A stretch of 64,000 bases of DNA from Cryptomeria japonica (lineage: Eukaryota > Streptophyta > Pinopsida > Cupressales > Cupressaceae), in the NCBI RefSeq assembly GCF_030272615.1, contig NC_081410.1:122016640-122080639 (forward strand), read 5' to 3'. A program made the position numbers and the translations under genes. Shown one piece after another: positions 1-10,950 of the stretch. The notes beneath the pieces are model-generated. The model made no database searches. It saw nothing but the letters and a program-made list of their open reading frames with translations, and was not told the DNA's origin. Each line of letters starts with the position of its first letter. The first letter of the stretch is position 1.

Positions 1-2259
1 TTCAACAAATACTATGAAGAGAATGGTATCAAGAGGCAACTATCTACCCCCTGAACTCCACAGCAGAATGGCCTAGCAAAGAGGATCAACCAGATTGTGG
101 TTGAAGCAGCTAGAACTATGTTGATTCAAAGGAAGGTTGCTCACACCTTTTGGAGAGAAGCGGTGAGCACTGCAGTCTACACAATGAACCAGGTACTCAT
201 CAAAAAGGGTAAGGATAAAACACCTTATGAGTATTAGATCGGCAAGACACCAGTGTTAAGCTACTTTAGAGTGTTCAGTAGCAAATGTTATATCAAGAGG
301 AGTGAACATCAGAGCAATTTTGATGCTAAATGTGATGAGGGAATATTCCTAGGGTATTCCACCAAGAGTAAAGCTCTCAAGTGCTTTAACAATAGAACTC
401 GGAGAATTGTTAAAAACATCAATGTTAGAGTTGATAAAACCTCTGAAAAACGTGAGGAAACCGATAGTGAGCAAGTAAGAGATGAACCGGTACTAACCTT
501 CTGGGAACCGGTTGCAAAACAGCCCAGTACTAGTAAAAGTGTTCCTACACCAGTAGATGTTGATGCTGATGAGGATGAAGAAGAAAAGCAAGAGGAATCT
601 GTCAAGATCATTCCTAGGTATGTTAAGCTGAATCATGATCCAAGGCAAATCATAGGAGATAAGGATGCAGGAATTCTTACAAGAAGAAAGGTCGGAGAAA
701 ATTCTTGTATGATCTCTGAATTTGAGCCTAAATCATTTAAAGAGGCACATAAAGATGAAGACTGGATCAAGGCAATGGAAGAGGAACTTGACCTGATAGA
801 AAAGAATGGTATACGGTATTTGGTACCCAGACCGAAGCATAAAAATGTCATTGGCACCAAATGGGTTTTCAGAAACAAGTTGAATGAAAATGGCACAGTG
901 GTAAGAAATAAAGCCAGACTGGTGTGTAAAGGATATGCCCAAGAAGAAGGAAAAGAATATGGAGAAACCTTTGCTCCTGTAGCCAGATTGGAAGGAGTTC
1001 GCATGCTTCTTGCATATGCAACTTTTAAGAGATTCAAAGTATATCAAATGGATGTAAAATCTACATTCCTAAATTGAGTACTTGAAGAGGAGGTGTATAT
1101 AGAGCAACCAGATGGGTTTGCCCTATCAGAAGACAGTGACATGGTGTGTAGGCTACATAAAGCCTTGTATGGACTAAAGTAGGTACCTAGAGCATGGTAT
1201 GAACGCTTGCACTCCCATCTTGTGAAGATTGGATTTGAAAGAACAAGTGAAGATAACAATATCTACTTGAAATTAGAAGGAGATCAGATTCTAATCTGTG
1301 AAGTATTTGTTGATGACATAATCTTTGGTGGAGATGACGAGATGAGTCATGACTTTGCAGATGAAATGAAGAAGGAATTTGAGATGTCACTCATAGGGGA
1401 GATTAAGTTCTTCATTGGACTACAGATTCAACAAATGAAAGATGGAATCTTTATCACTCAGTCCAAGTATGTCAAAGAGGTATTGAAGACCTTTGGCATG
1501 GAAGACATCAAACCAGTTAGTACACCAATGGTGACCGGTTGTAAATTATCAAAAGAGGATAACTCAGCATTAGTAAATGAGAAGGAATACCGATCAATGA
1601 TTGGTAAGTTACATTATGTGGTACATAGCAGACCGGACATTGCACATGCAATGGGCATTACTACACGGTTCCAAAAAAGCCCAAGAGAATCCCACTTGGT
1701 TGCAGTCAAGTGGATTCTTAGATATCTGAAGGGAACTATTGATTATGGATTGTGGTATCCATACAATAATGATTTCAACCTGAGAGTGTTTACAAATGCT
1801 GATTGGGCCGGTAATGTGGACGATCGAAAGAGAAAAACCGATGGTGCATTCTTTCTCGATGATAGATTGGTCTCATGGATGAGTAAAAAGCAGAGTTGTA
1901 TCTCTCAGTCTATAGCAGAAGCAGAGTATGTTGCAGCTTTTATGAACTGCACCTAGACTATTTAAATGAAGCATGTATTAAATGGCTTTAAAGTTCCTGT
2001 ATATGAACGGGTAAGTATATTTTGTGACAATACAAGTGCGATTAACATCTCCAAGAATCCGGTTTTACATGCTAGAACCAAGCACTTTGAGTTCAAGTAT
2101 CATTTCTTGAGGGAAAAAGTTCAGAACAAGGAGGTTGCATTGGAACATGTTTCCAGTAAGGAGCAGTTAGCAGACATATTCATCAAGCCTCTACCGAAGG
2201 CTACTTTTACCTATTTGAGAGGTGAATTAGGGGTGCTGCCCCTTCAAGAGGTCAACTAA
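1..2259 (+). pseudogene. Ty1/copia pol remnant: integrase C-terminus, reverse transcriptase, RNase H
   Basis: The reading frame runs unbroken in phase from base 1 to the terminal TAA at 2257-2259, interrupted only by six in-frame stops (52-54, 235-237, 1075-1077, 1180-1182, 1954-1956, 1963-1965). Domains in order: the end of the integrase core (TPQQNGLAKR, about 55-84), an acidic linker, the RT start (KWVFRNKLNENG near 860-895), the catalytic box FVDDIIFGG (FVDD at 1306-1317), then RNase H with ADWAG, SIAEAEYVAA and DNTSAI, ending in the ADIFIKPL tail. Gag, protease and the integrase start lie left of the window. Several stops replace expected codons by one transition (YGLK-stop-PRAW where Gln is usual). 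Domain order IN-RT-RH fixes the superfamily. It is not translatable as it stands. Confidence 0.95.
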
Positions 2260-2504
2260 AGGTGTGTGCTCCACATCAGTTAGGTCTTACATTGATATAT
2301 CTTTTTTTCAAGATTGGTGTGTTGAAGGATGCTACTCCTCAGGGGGAGCAACATAGTAGAACATAGATGTATATGCCTCCACTTTGGCATTGTTGTCAAA
2401 GGGGGAGAAGATGTGAAGCGGAGAAGATATCTGCAGTATTTGGGGAGAATATGTGAAGCGGAGAGATATCTTTGTATATTGCCATCAATGCCAAAGGGGG
2501 AGAT
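2260..2504 (+). other. 3' non-coding region with duplicated polypurine tracts
   Basis: Non-coding stretch between the pol stop and the LTR. A purine tract (AAAGGGGGAGA) lies at 2493-2503, directly before the LTR, and a near copy (CAAAGGGGGAGAAG) lies about 95 bp upstream at 2398-2411. The related word GAAGCGGAGA also recurs between them. The proximal tract is the expected plus-strand primer. Extra upstream tracts have been reported in Sirevirus-type copia elements (from memory). Confidence 0.75.
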
Positions 2505-3352
2505 TGTTGGCATATGTGCAGAGTTTGATGACATGATGATATTGTATGATTGTCATTGATGTCAATATGTTGAAGAGTGAACTGGTATATTGAAGTAAGC
2601 AATTTGCAAAAGAACTGGTATGATGTAGTCAACCGGTATATGTGAAAAAGTGAAGCGGTATGTCTGTCCAAGTGAACCGGTATGTTGGAATGTGAACCGG
2701 TATATAGAATGTTTTGTATCAAGGTTTCATATGGTATGCCTACCGGTTGGTAGTCTTAGCTTCAGGGTTTCCGGTTGAAGTGTTCCAAGCCTATGTGATT
2801 CAATCGATGAATTTGTGTGATGAGTTCGCATTGTAATGAAGAACAGATTGTGTTTCCACGTCAACCCTGTGTGCGTGAAAGATCTTGCATGAAGGATATG
2901 GATCCTATCTACCTCGAAAATGTGCAAAGTCTCTGTAAACGATGGAGAACGCGTGATGGGTTATCGCCTCCAAGAAGCGGTGAAGAATGAACAATGGAGA
3001 ATGTCTTGAGATTTGTTCAAGACTATTGTATTCAATGCAAAGTGTTCAATGGTCAGGATTGAACCGACTGAATTGCTTAACCTAAATGTTTAGGGTTTTA
3101 GGGTTTATGCTACCAACCTATCTGTTTCCTATAAGGTCAATGTTGATTTTCATGTTGAGGTTGTTGGCAAATATTGTGTGTGTATGTAAGTGCAGAGATA
3201 CGTGATTCTTGCCAGACCAGATAAGAGAATAGATACCTGCAGAGTGTGATTACAGAAGGAAGGAACCGAAGCAGATCTGCATTGGCATTGAGTGTTGTTA
3301 CCAGATCACTTTAATACCTATTGATCTCTAACCACTTCAATAGTTGGAAAAT

Positions 3353-3570
3353 CCCTTAATAGGGTAGCTTTAACCAGCTTATTGTAAATCCTTTAACAGG
3401 GTGATGCAAAATCATTGAGTTCTTAAAATCCTCTAACAAGGTAACCTTTAATAGGGTTTAACTCTTAATCAGGTATTTAGCCATCCCTTAACTGGGTGAT
3501 CCCTAGCACGATCAGTTCCTAACAGAACCTATTGTAACAGTCTTTAATCGGACCAGGCTCCTAACAGAGC
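3353..3570 (+). repeat. Array of eight 12-14 bp mini-palindromes inside the LTR
   Basis: Each unit has short complementary arms around a TTAAC-like loop: CCCTTAATAGGG (3353), CCTTTAACAGGG (3390), CCTCTAACAAGG (3430), CCTTTAATAGGG (3445), CCCTTAACTGGG (3485), GTTCCTAACAGAAC (3515), GTCTTTAATCGGAC (3540) and GCTCCTAACAGAGC (3557). The arms change from unit to unit but remain mostly self-complementary. About ten equivalent units occur at 61038-61258, and a looser set near 17990-18200. Confidence 0.75.
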
Positions 3571-3595
3571 GGACCTCAAAAGGGTTCAAAGAACA

Positions 3596-3653
3596 ACTTG
3601 TGGGTATTCATCCCCACTGTGATTTTTCCCAGTTGGGTTTCCACGTGAAAAAT
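3596..3653 (+). promoter_or_regulatory. Conserved LTR core: GTGGG hairpin plus TTTTTCCC/GGGTTTCCACGT block
   Basis: The segment GTGGGTATTCATCCCCAC forms a 5-bp-stem hairpin and is followed by a TTTTTCCC...GGGTTTCCACGT tract. The same arrangement is present in every copia-like LTR of the window with this type of end (about 18214, 19855, 25610 and 61288), although the rest of those LTRs differ. A similar tract is common in plant copia LTRs. It probably lies in R/U5. Its role (packaging, reverse transcription or expression) is not known from the sequence. Confidence 0.55.
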
Positions 3654-4015
3654 TATGTGTGTCATGTGTGATGCCTTTTCATGTGATGCTTTGTTATTGT
3701 CTGTCAAGTGGTAAATCATGTTGAACTAGCAGGTTACTATATTTCTGATTGTAGAGTACCAGTGTATGCATATGGGTGAAGTGGAAATAAGATGTTAGAT
3801 TGTGTGGAAAGCTAACTGTTACCAGTTTAGGTCCTTCACCGTCTCACTATGTTTAACATGTAGTAATCTAGTTTAGACCAGTGTTAGTGATTGCTAGTCA
3901 AGTGCATTGTTTACAGTCAAACCGGTTCAGGGAAAGTGATTTTTGCCTGTACTGATTCACCCCCTCCCCTCTCAGTACTGGTTTGGTACTAATTGTTCAT
4001 CATTTATTCATTACA

Positions 4016-4540
4016 ACTCACTCAAATCTTGTGTGGTCATCCGATAAGGATCCTCAAAGATAGGCTCAGCTCCTAGCACCAAATCAATCCTAAAATCAAT
4101 ATCTCACCGAGGGGGCATATCTAGAATCTCACTAGGAAAAACATATGTAAACTCCCAAAGAATGGGATGTTGTTGCAATAAATCCTCTAAACTAAATCCC
4201 TCATCCACATCCTTCACTCTAACTACAAATAGCTACCAACCCTTATGCAAACACCTCTTTATCTACATAGAAAGAGATATGCAAAGAGGGATAGGTCATT
4301 GGATACCTACAATCTCCACACTGCTCCCATTATCATCCACACGCTACACTATCTTACCTCTACAATCTATCTATGATTGGTGAGATCCAAGCCAATCCAT
4401 ACTAAGAACCACGTCATAAGATCCCAAATACATAACTCAAAGATCCATAGAGGTGTGACAATCTCCCACAACTAAAGGACAACTAAGCACAAGGGAATCC
4501 ACTGCAACCTTGGACCCCGTAGCTAACTCTACTTGCAACC
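4016..4540 (-). pseudogene. Ty3/gypsy pol fragment: protease end and start of RT
   Basis: Read on the minus strand, the frame gives VELATGSKVAVDSLVLSCPL, then YDVVLSMDWLGSHQS (protease C-terminal signature, usually YDVILGMDWL), then LQQHPILWEFTYVFPSEI and IDLVLGAEPIFEDPYRM, the linker that opens gypsy RT. In-frame stops and shifts show decay. It is cut at 4015 by the copia LTR and ends near 4540 against LTR-like sequence. Order and motifs identify Ty3/gypsy. Confidence 0.75.
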
Positions 4541-5334
4541 AAATAATTAAATACATTAAAATAAACATTATTAAATATAAAACCACACATCAAGAGTCAC
4601 ATAATTAATCTAAACATACTCAAATAAACAAACCATCTCTAACATACTCACAACACCAAGAAGACCAAGCTCACTAACTGAGCTAGTGAATTACGCCAAG
4701 AAGTTGACGACTAACAGTGAACAACTTAGACCTAGAGTATGTGAAGGGAACTCATGTCATCTCCAAACCACATAAGCCATTGGAATTAAAGACACGCTCA
4801 GACCTGTGAATCCAAGTAGAGTCGATGTCTGGTACCTGCAAAATCCTGCAACCACAAAACAACGATACACCATATGCATATATCTCATAATAGATAAGTG
4901 ATAGGGAATCACGATGACACATCCCACTTGCAATGAGTGATGTGACATCATCCCTCTCACAAATAAAATCATACAATAATCAAACACATCTCATAAACAT
5001 CTCATCATATGTAGTCATGAAATAGGGTTAGTGAAATCATAATCATCATTAAAACCATGATAAAGCTAATCTATCAATAATCCATCACATAGTAAGCATA
5101 TGGAATCCATCGAGCACATATATCCATCAAATCACATGATCAATAATGATAGTATCAACATCCATATAGATCATCAAAATAGCATATGTCCAATAGTGTC
5201 TAACATCAATAATAAGTAACTGAAACACGAGTAATCATCATCCAAATCATCAAATATAGTCTAGATAAGTCTATCAAGCATGAAATAAAAGTCATCTCTA
5301 GTCAAAACAAGTCAATTAAAGGGTGGACACTACA
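4541..5334 (-). mobile_element. Probable gypsy 3' LTR
   Basis: On the minus strand the purine tract AAAGTGGGGGAGGG (complement of 5335-5348) is followed by TGTAGTGTCCACCC, a typical LTR start. No coding motif is seen down to about 4540, where protease sequence begins. The far end is therefore approximate, possibly near 4534-4560, and no target-site duplication could be confirmed. The AT-rich stretch between holds nothing else I can name. Confidence 0.55.
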
Positions 5335-5348
5335 CCCTCCCCCACTTT

Positions 5349-5540
5349 GCCTAGGGTTACTCATAAAAGCCTGTGAACAAATAAGGGTACAACAAACTCT
5401 TCCACGTTGCATCCTCCCATGTAGTTGTAGAATCATCATTTGGATCCCACTAGACCCTTACCTGCTCGATGCCCCGACCTCTAAGGGACATCTCTCTATG
5501 CTGAAGATTGCATTCCCTCCCAGACTCATCTTTTGTTTCA
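5349..5540 (-). pseudogene. Gypsy integrase C-terminus with chromodomain-like tail
   Basis: Minus-strand translation gives LQHREMSLRGRGIEQVRV, one stop where a codon before Trp is expected, then WDPNDDSTTTWEDATW. This is the C-terminal chromodomain pattern of plant chromoviruses (V.VxW....ddaTWE). It ends 15-20 bp before the purine tract of the adjoining LTR, as in an intact element. The rest of integrase is missing; the sequence above about 5540 belongs to another repeat. Confidence 0.75.
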
Positions 5541-5550
5541 CCTTGGAACT

Positions 5551-6428
5551 TCGGAACCCTGGAGTCTCGAAGCATTCTTTGTGTGGGCCTCAGAGCCTCG
5601 AAGTTTCGAGCTTCCCTTTGTTGTGTCTTGGGATCCCAGAATCCTGAGGTTGTGTTTAGTGAGGTTGTGTGGACATCAAATGGAAGGGTATAAATAATGC
5701 CAAATGATTGATTTTCAATAATTTGTGCACTCCTCCATTGTGAAATTCGAGCTCTCCCTCCACGCGTTCCGCTTCGTCGCTTATTCGTGTTTTTCGTGTT
5801 GCCACCTTTCCAGGTTGGTTCGTTTGTTTCATTTTCTTATCTTTTCATATCTATTAGGTTAGGTTAGATTAAATTTTGAATGTTTTTCAATAAATTGGCC
5901 GATCTAATCTTCTTTTTTGTGAAACCCTAAGTTTCTAAATTTCAGGATTTCAGAACCCCAGAATTCAGAAATGCCTAAGTTCTACCCCATTCAGCATCTC
6001 GGAACCCCAGAGTTACGAAGTGCTCTTTCGATAGAGTTTTACCCACTAGAATCCCCAAAACCGTTTCACCTTTTGAGACTACCTTACCCCATCTCGGAAC
6101 CCCGGAGTTCCGAAGTCTCTTTCAAGAGAAATTTACCTATTTCGGGATCCTAGAACCCCGGAATCCCGAAGTTTGTTTTGAGACTGTCTTACCCTAATTC
6201 GAAACCCCACAACCCCAAAGTTCTAAAACTCATCTTTGGAGTATATTACTTAACCTCAAAACCCCAGAACCCCAAAGTTTCAAAATTTTCATTTTGAGGT
6301 CTTTTTCCAAACCCAGAACCCCAAAGTTTTGAAATTAGTTGTTTTTCCCTTTCCTCAACTTGGGACCCCGAAATTAGCTGTTTTGAAGAGTTTTATGCCT
6401 CGAAACCCCAGAACCCCAAAGTTCTGAA
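5551..6428 (+). repeat. Degenerate array of ~22-30 bp palindromes upstream of aORF copy i
   Basis: At least ten copies of a motif with arms TCGGAA and TTCCGA around a CCCCGG core. Clear copies start at 5551, 5949, 5999, 6094 (the least decayed, arms TCGGAAC/GTTCCGA), 6142, 6199, 6255, 6308, 6357 and 6400. From 5949 on the spacing is about 45-57 bp, with one double step. A perfect CTCGAAGTTTCGAG lies at 5597. Later copies are eroded by C-to-T and G-to-A changes (TCGGAA to TCAAAA). The array lies before the long ORF and mostly after a TATA-like box. Confidence 0.7.
5689..5696 (+). promoter_or_regulatory. TATA-like box of aORF element copy i
   Basis: TATAAATA preceded by GGAAGGG, about 800 bp before the first ATG of the ORF. 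A pyrimidine-rich stretch near 5730-5820 ending CCTTTCCAG|GT could be a splice acceptor, so the leader may be spliced. Based on sequence pattern only. Confidence 0.35.
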
Positions 6429-6498
6429 GTATGTAATGATTTGATAATATGAATTAATAGCTAATTATTGATCTTTTATTGCAAGATAAAGCATATTG

Positions 6499-9400
6499 AT
6501 GGAACCATCCTCAAGCAAGAAGAGGACTAAGGATGAAGCCAAGCTCGACAAGGAGCTAATAACAATGAAATATTAGTATCAAGGGTAGACTCTCACCTTG
6601 AAGATGGAAGATGAAGTTCACTGGGTGACCAATACTAAGATCGGCCATATGGAGACTAAAGACATCAGAACCCAATTGACACCTGCACCTCATACACTAG
6701 AAGCCCCAAACAGAAGGATCAAGAGATCAGGCTTGGTAGAGGCAACTATCTTTCCTCAAGAAATGCAGTCACCTGAACTTATAATGACTATTGCTAAATA
6801 CTACCAGCCCAACACAAGGTAGTGTGTTGATGCAGATGGGAATTTAATTGTAGACTTGTCCCCTGACATGATAGTAATGACTTTTGGGATACCAGTAAGG
6901 GAAGAGGTTCTAGTGACAACTGAAGAGAAGTCTACCTCTATATTTGTGAAGAATGCTTCTAATTCCAAAAGACACAATAATGAAGCATAGCTAGAAGAGC
7001 AAAGGAAAATTGGTTTAAAGGATACAGATATTCTGAGAGCCGGTTTTTAGGAGCCTCAAAGAGACCTCATCATCATGTTGAGAAGAGCCTTTGGAAAGCC
7101 ATATTGCAGACATTTTCATACATGGATGTTTCATTACATGACCAAAGTTTTGATAGGCAAATAATATTTTGATTGGATGTAGATTATTTCAGACAACATT
7201 CATAGTCAGATGATCACAATCCTTCAAATGAAGAAGTTCTTCATGAATTATTACATTATATGGGTGGTCACTCGTGCTGGTAAATTCCCAGGACTAAAAA
7301 CTGAAGGAAAATTAGGAGAAGAACCTGGACATAAAAGAGTGTGGGAATATTACACTTAATTACCTATCTCCCAGGCTAAGTTACATTTCAAAAGATTAAA
7401 TTATGCATTTATTTATGTTGTAATAATAAAAATAACAAGGGATATAGGATATATACTAAACCCAGAAGCAATGCAAATGATCAAGAAAATGGGGTGTTGG
7501 TTCTTACAAAATCAATGATCAACATATCTACGAGTTAGCAGATTAACAAGAAATCCTTTTCTTTTACCAAGAATTTGTATCAATAGAATAATAATTTTGG
7601 AATATGCTAGGTAATTGGTGGACCTATAGGGCATTGTTGACATTGAAGCATAAGACAGGGATTACTCTGCTAGTATCTCTAGAACATTATACATGTCCTA
7701 ATATATAGGCAGCCAAGGCGGCAAAACAAGAGCTCCAAGATTTGAGCTTAAAAGAATTTAATTACTCAAGGGACCTATATGACCCATATAGTAAGCTAAA
7801 ACAAATGATGTCTATTTCTTACAAGGGTCACAGACCGACTTTAGAGGATTTCTGGGCCAATTTGCAAGATAGCTTTGAGGTAAGAGAGAAGGAAAAATAC
7901 TTCCACTGATCTAAAGGAGGCAATGATACCAATTGACAATCGAGAGCTCAAAAAGAAGTTGGATAATAAAATGAAAGAGTACCAATTCTTGAAGACTGTT
8001 GTGGAACAAGGGATCACCATAGGGTTATAAGCTATCCCACAGGCCTCCATAACTCCCATTGTTCCTACCATAGGTTTTGTTCTAGGAGAGGATGTCTCTC
8101 AAGAGGAAGCTATTGAAACACGACCTCCTCCCCTTTGTTCGACACAAAAGGCTACACCTCCTCTCGTGCCAACTCAAGAACGGGTTACCATTCATAACAT
8201 TGACACAGATTCTGATGAATATGATGAACCCATTGCAACCGTAGCAAAGAGGAGGAAAATTGAAAAGAAATAAAAAGAGCCACAAGAAGAGCCTATTGCA
8301 ACCCAACCGTAGAACCAACTGGAAGCTACATAAGAGCCAACGGTACACGTGCAACCAATGGAAATACATGTATAGGTTATGGGAGATGAGGCATGTGATG
8401 ATGAAAATGATGAACAAGATGAAAGGATGTTCCTTACTCCTCAAGACCAAGAAACATTGCTTCAACAACTAGGAGGAAATGAGAAAGGGCCAGAAACTGA
8501 AATAGAAAGACCATTTGAAGAAGAGGTTTCTGATAAATTGGAAGAGATGGCAAGACAATAGCAACCTGATCAGGATCAAATCCTACAAGCTAGTCTTGCT
8601 CAACAGGTTGCTCAAATCCAACAAAGGCCACCCACTCCTCCAGATCAACATGAGCACCAAGAAGAAGAGCAGAAACATAATGTAGAAGGTCATAGGATCA
8701 CTGCGGACATAACAGTGTAGGGAGGGGAACAAGACGACTCTATGCCACAATGGTTAAATTTTACTTTCAAGGAGAAATCAAAGGTCCCCCTCCCCGATAT
8801 AACTTTGCAGGTGGCAATTACAGAATCTCCAAGGAGGTTAAAAAGAGTGAGGATGATTCGTCATCTCTCAAGAATGAATTTGGGGGATGTAATTGTTAAT
8901 ATAGTGGCACCAGTTCAGGATGCTGAAGGATCAACTCAAGTTACCCCTAGGTACCAAGTTTCAAAGGTTAACTTGGGTAAACAGACCGAGTGGGGGGAGA
9001 TTGATACTTTAGTTGCTACCACTTCCACTATCAAAACAAGGATGGAGAAAGAGTACAAAACTAAGGTAGAGGTTAAGGATCAATTGAGGCAGTATAAGCA
9101 GCTAATCATGGAGATAGCCAAGCTTCTGGATTCTAGAACTAATGATGCTTTACCATCCACTTCATTGCTCTTGCAGGGTGATATCAAAACGTTGTATGAA
9201 ATGAGAAAAGTAGCCACAACAATTAAGAGTTGGGCGAAAGATCAATCAAATAAAGTTAAATTATTCTTGCAAAGTACAATGGAATCTGTTGAAGAAACCC
9301 ATTTTAATGAAAATGCTCTTATTTACTATTCCATAATATGGGAACAACAACTTTTTCAGTTGTCCAAACAACATAAAATTCTAAAGAAAATCGAAAGGTT

Positions 9401-9899
9401 AGGAGAATCATTGATTGTAAAAGAGGATTTATTGGGATGAGAGACTATTGATAAATTGCAATCATGTATAGATATTTTAGATCTAAAGATAGAAGTAATG
9501 AAGCAAAGTCATATTAAGGTTCTCAAGGAACATCCTCCACTCATGGATACACTTGAGCAGTATGAGCAGTTTTTAGTCAAATTGTTAGGAAAACATGGTC
9601 ACAATCTCAAACAAAACAGAGTGTTACACCAAGAGGCTATACTCAACAGCTGGGATTCTTATGTTGTAGACCATTTTGCAGAGACTGTGGAGGTTACTAT
9701 GGACATAATGAATAAATATATGTATGTAGTACTCCAGTGTCAAGGAGTTGAGACACTAATGGATGAGATGGTAAATAAGGTGGAAAGTGTAAAAGAGATA
9801 CTTAGAGTATCAAAATTCAAGATAAGTTACATCGTTGACCCACTTACCACTTCCTTAGACTACTTTATCAACAACTACCAGAATTATAAGAAGAAGTGA
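6499..9899 (+). pseudogene. aORF copy i: decayed ~1,100-codon retroelement ORF of unknown function
   Basis: Starts ATGGAACCATCC at 6499. Many stops and some shifts break it, but long segments align with copy iii (51785-55015): SPELIMTIAKYYQPNTR against CHELMIECARHYNPQSR, LSPDMIVMTFGIP against LSEEAISEAFHLP, RDLIIMLRRAFGKP against RDLITMLNRVTGAP, and WMFHYMTKVLIGK against WMFYFIQVIVQGK. The middle is rich in Glu, Gln and Pro. The C-terminal part (8742-9899, one stop) is helical with Leu/Lys heptad-like spacing. No protease, integrase, RT or zinc knuckle is visible. The LSxExI...FxLP word resembles the start of plant mobile-domain or 'putative plant transposon protein' families; that is a memory-based resemblance and needs a profile search. 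Function unknown. Confidence 0.75.
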
Positions 9900-10950
9900 A
9901 TGATGAACAAGTAGTTGTAGAGGCTCTAATGCATGATGGAGCACCGCCACCACCACCACCACTACTAAGCTGTCAATTGTAGTTTTATTTAATACTTGCT
10001 TTTTTAGCATTCTTTTTGCATTATTCGAACTTCTTGTTACTGGAGCATCATTTTGGAAGCGAATCTTGAGTACTAGTTTAGTAGTACCTAACTAGAGTTC
10101 ACAGGCAGCAACTTGCATGTCGATTGCAACTCCCTCCTTTTTGTAGTCCTAGTTTGCAAACATGATGCCTTCCTAGAGTGTAGGGTAAAACTCTCTAAAT
10201 TGTAGAATTTGGGCCATTTTAAGGGTCCGTGAATTGATTATTCAAGGCCATTTAGCTAGATAATTTAGTTTTATGCAATTTATTTCTCATGAACTCTTGA
10301 AGTATTATTATTCATTTTACAAAGATTAATACAAAAGTAGCTTCTTTATTGCCTGATCTACAATACGTGTTTTATGGGTTTATGTTCTTTGTAGTCTGGT
10401 ATCTTCTTTCATTTGATTCAATAACTTGTTATTCCAAGATCTATTGTTTTATGAATCATATTGTGCATGTTAATGGTGTATGAGGATTAAATAGTAGACT
10501 GATTATCTGATCTTGTGATTGCTATTTTCATTTATGTGTGGGTTGTATGACTTTGCATGTTTGTTGGAACATCCCTTTAAATGCTAATTAAATGTTATTG
10601 ATAATACCTTGTTGTGATCCATTGACTTTGTAGTTCATTAAGTTGTTCAGTATTGGTTTATTTGTTATCTCTTGTTACCCTGACCAATCTTTTGAAGTTT
10701 CTTTACAGAGTGGAAATTATAAAATACAAAAAAAAAAAGGATTTTGCTTATTTTGTTTCAACGAGCAAGCCCCTTGACAGGTATAGTTGCATCAGCCACT
10801 AAGAGACTCAACATTGTCATGTCCCGACTATAGAGAACTTTGAGTAATTAGTCTTTCAAGATTGATTACTTTTCAAGAGAGGTGGTTTACATTTCATATT
10901 CTACCTGATTGGTGGTGAGTTTGTTAAAACACTCGTTAACACATCCCTCT
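9900..10950 (+). other. Non-coding tail after aORF copy i
   Basis: About 1 kb without coding potential, probably the 3' region of the same element. It holds a (CAC)n microsatellite at about 9945-9962 and an 11-A run near 10728. I could not locate a second LTR, and no copy of the upstream palindrome array occurs here. Confidence 0.4.

Larger units (their letters stand above)
2505..4015 (+). mobile_element. 3' LTR of the Ty1/copia element
   Basis: Starts TGTTGGCATATG immediately after the polypurine tract and ends about ATTCATTACA, giving 1,511 bp with TG...CA ends. The same family recurs as a solo LTR at 60287-61699, which shares the start, the CTACCGGTTGGTAGTC-type block, the palindrome array, the GTGGG hairpin with following T/C-rich block, and the CCCTCTCAGTACTGG terminus. 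Gypsy sequence follows directly, so the element inserted into an older gypsy copy. The partner 5' LTR and the other target-site duplication are outside the window. The last few bases of the right end are uncertain. Confidence 0.85.

Noticed and set aside
4752-4987. Two overlapping minus-strand ORFs
   Set aside because: They lie in the gypsy LTR; length and composition are as expected by chance.
8260-8561. Two overlapping ORFs in the middle of aORF copy i
   Set aside because: They are different frames over the same low-complexity region of the decayed long ORF; only one frame can be real.
9945-9962. (CAC)n tract as functional repeat
   Set aside because: Short ordinary microsatellite in a 3' non-coding region.
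10725-10740. A-run as LINE or retrocopy tail of aORF copy i
   Set aside because: A single 11-A run without a matching target-site duplication is not enough to call a retroposed end.
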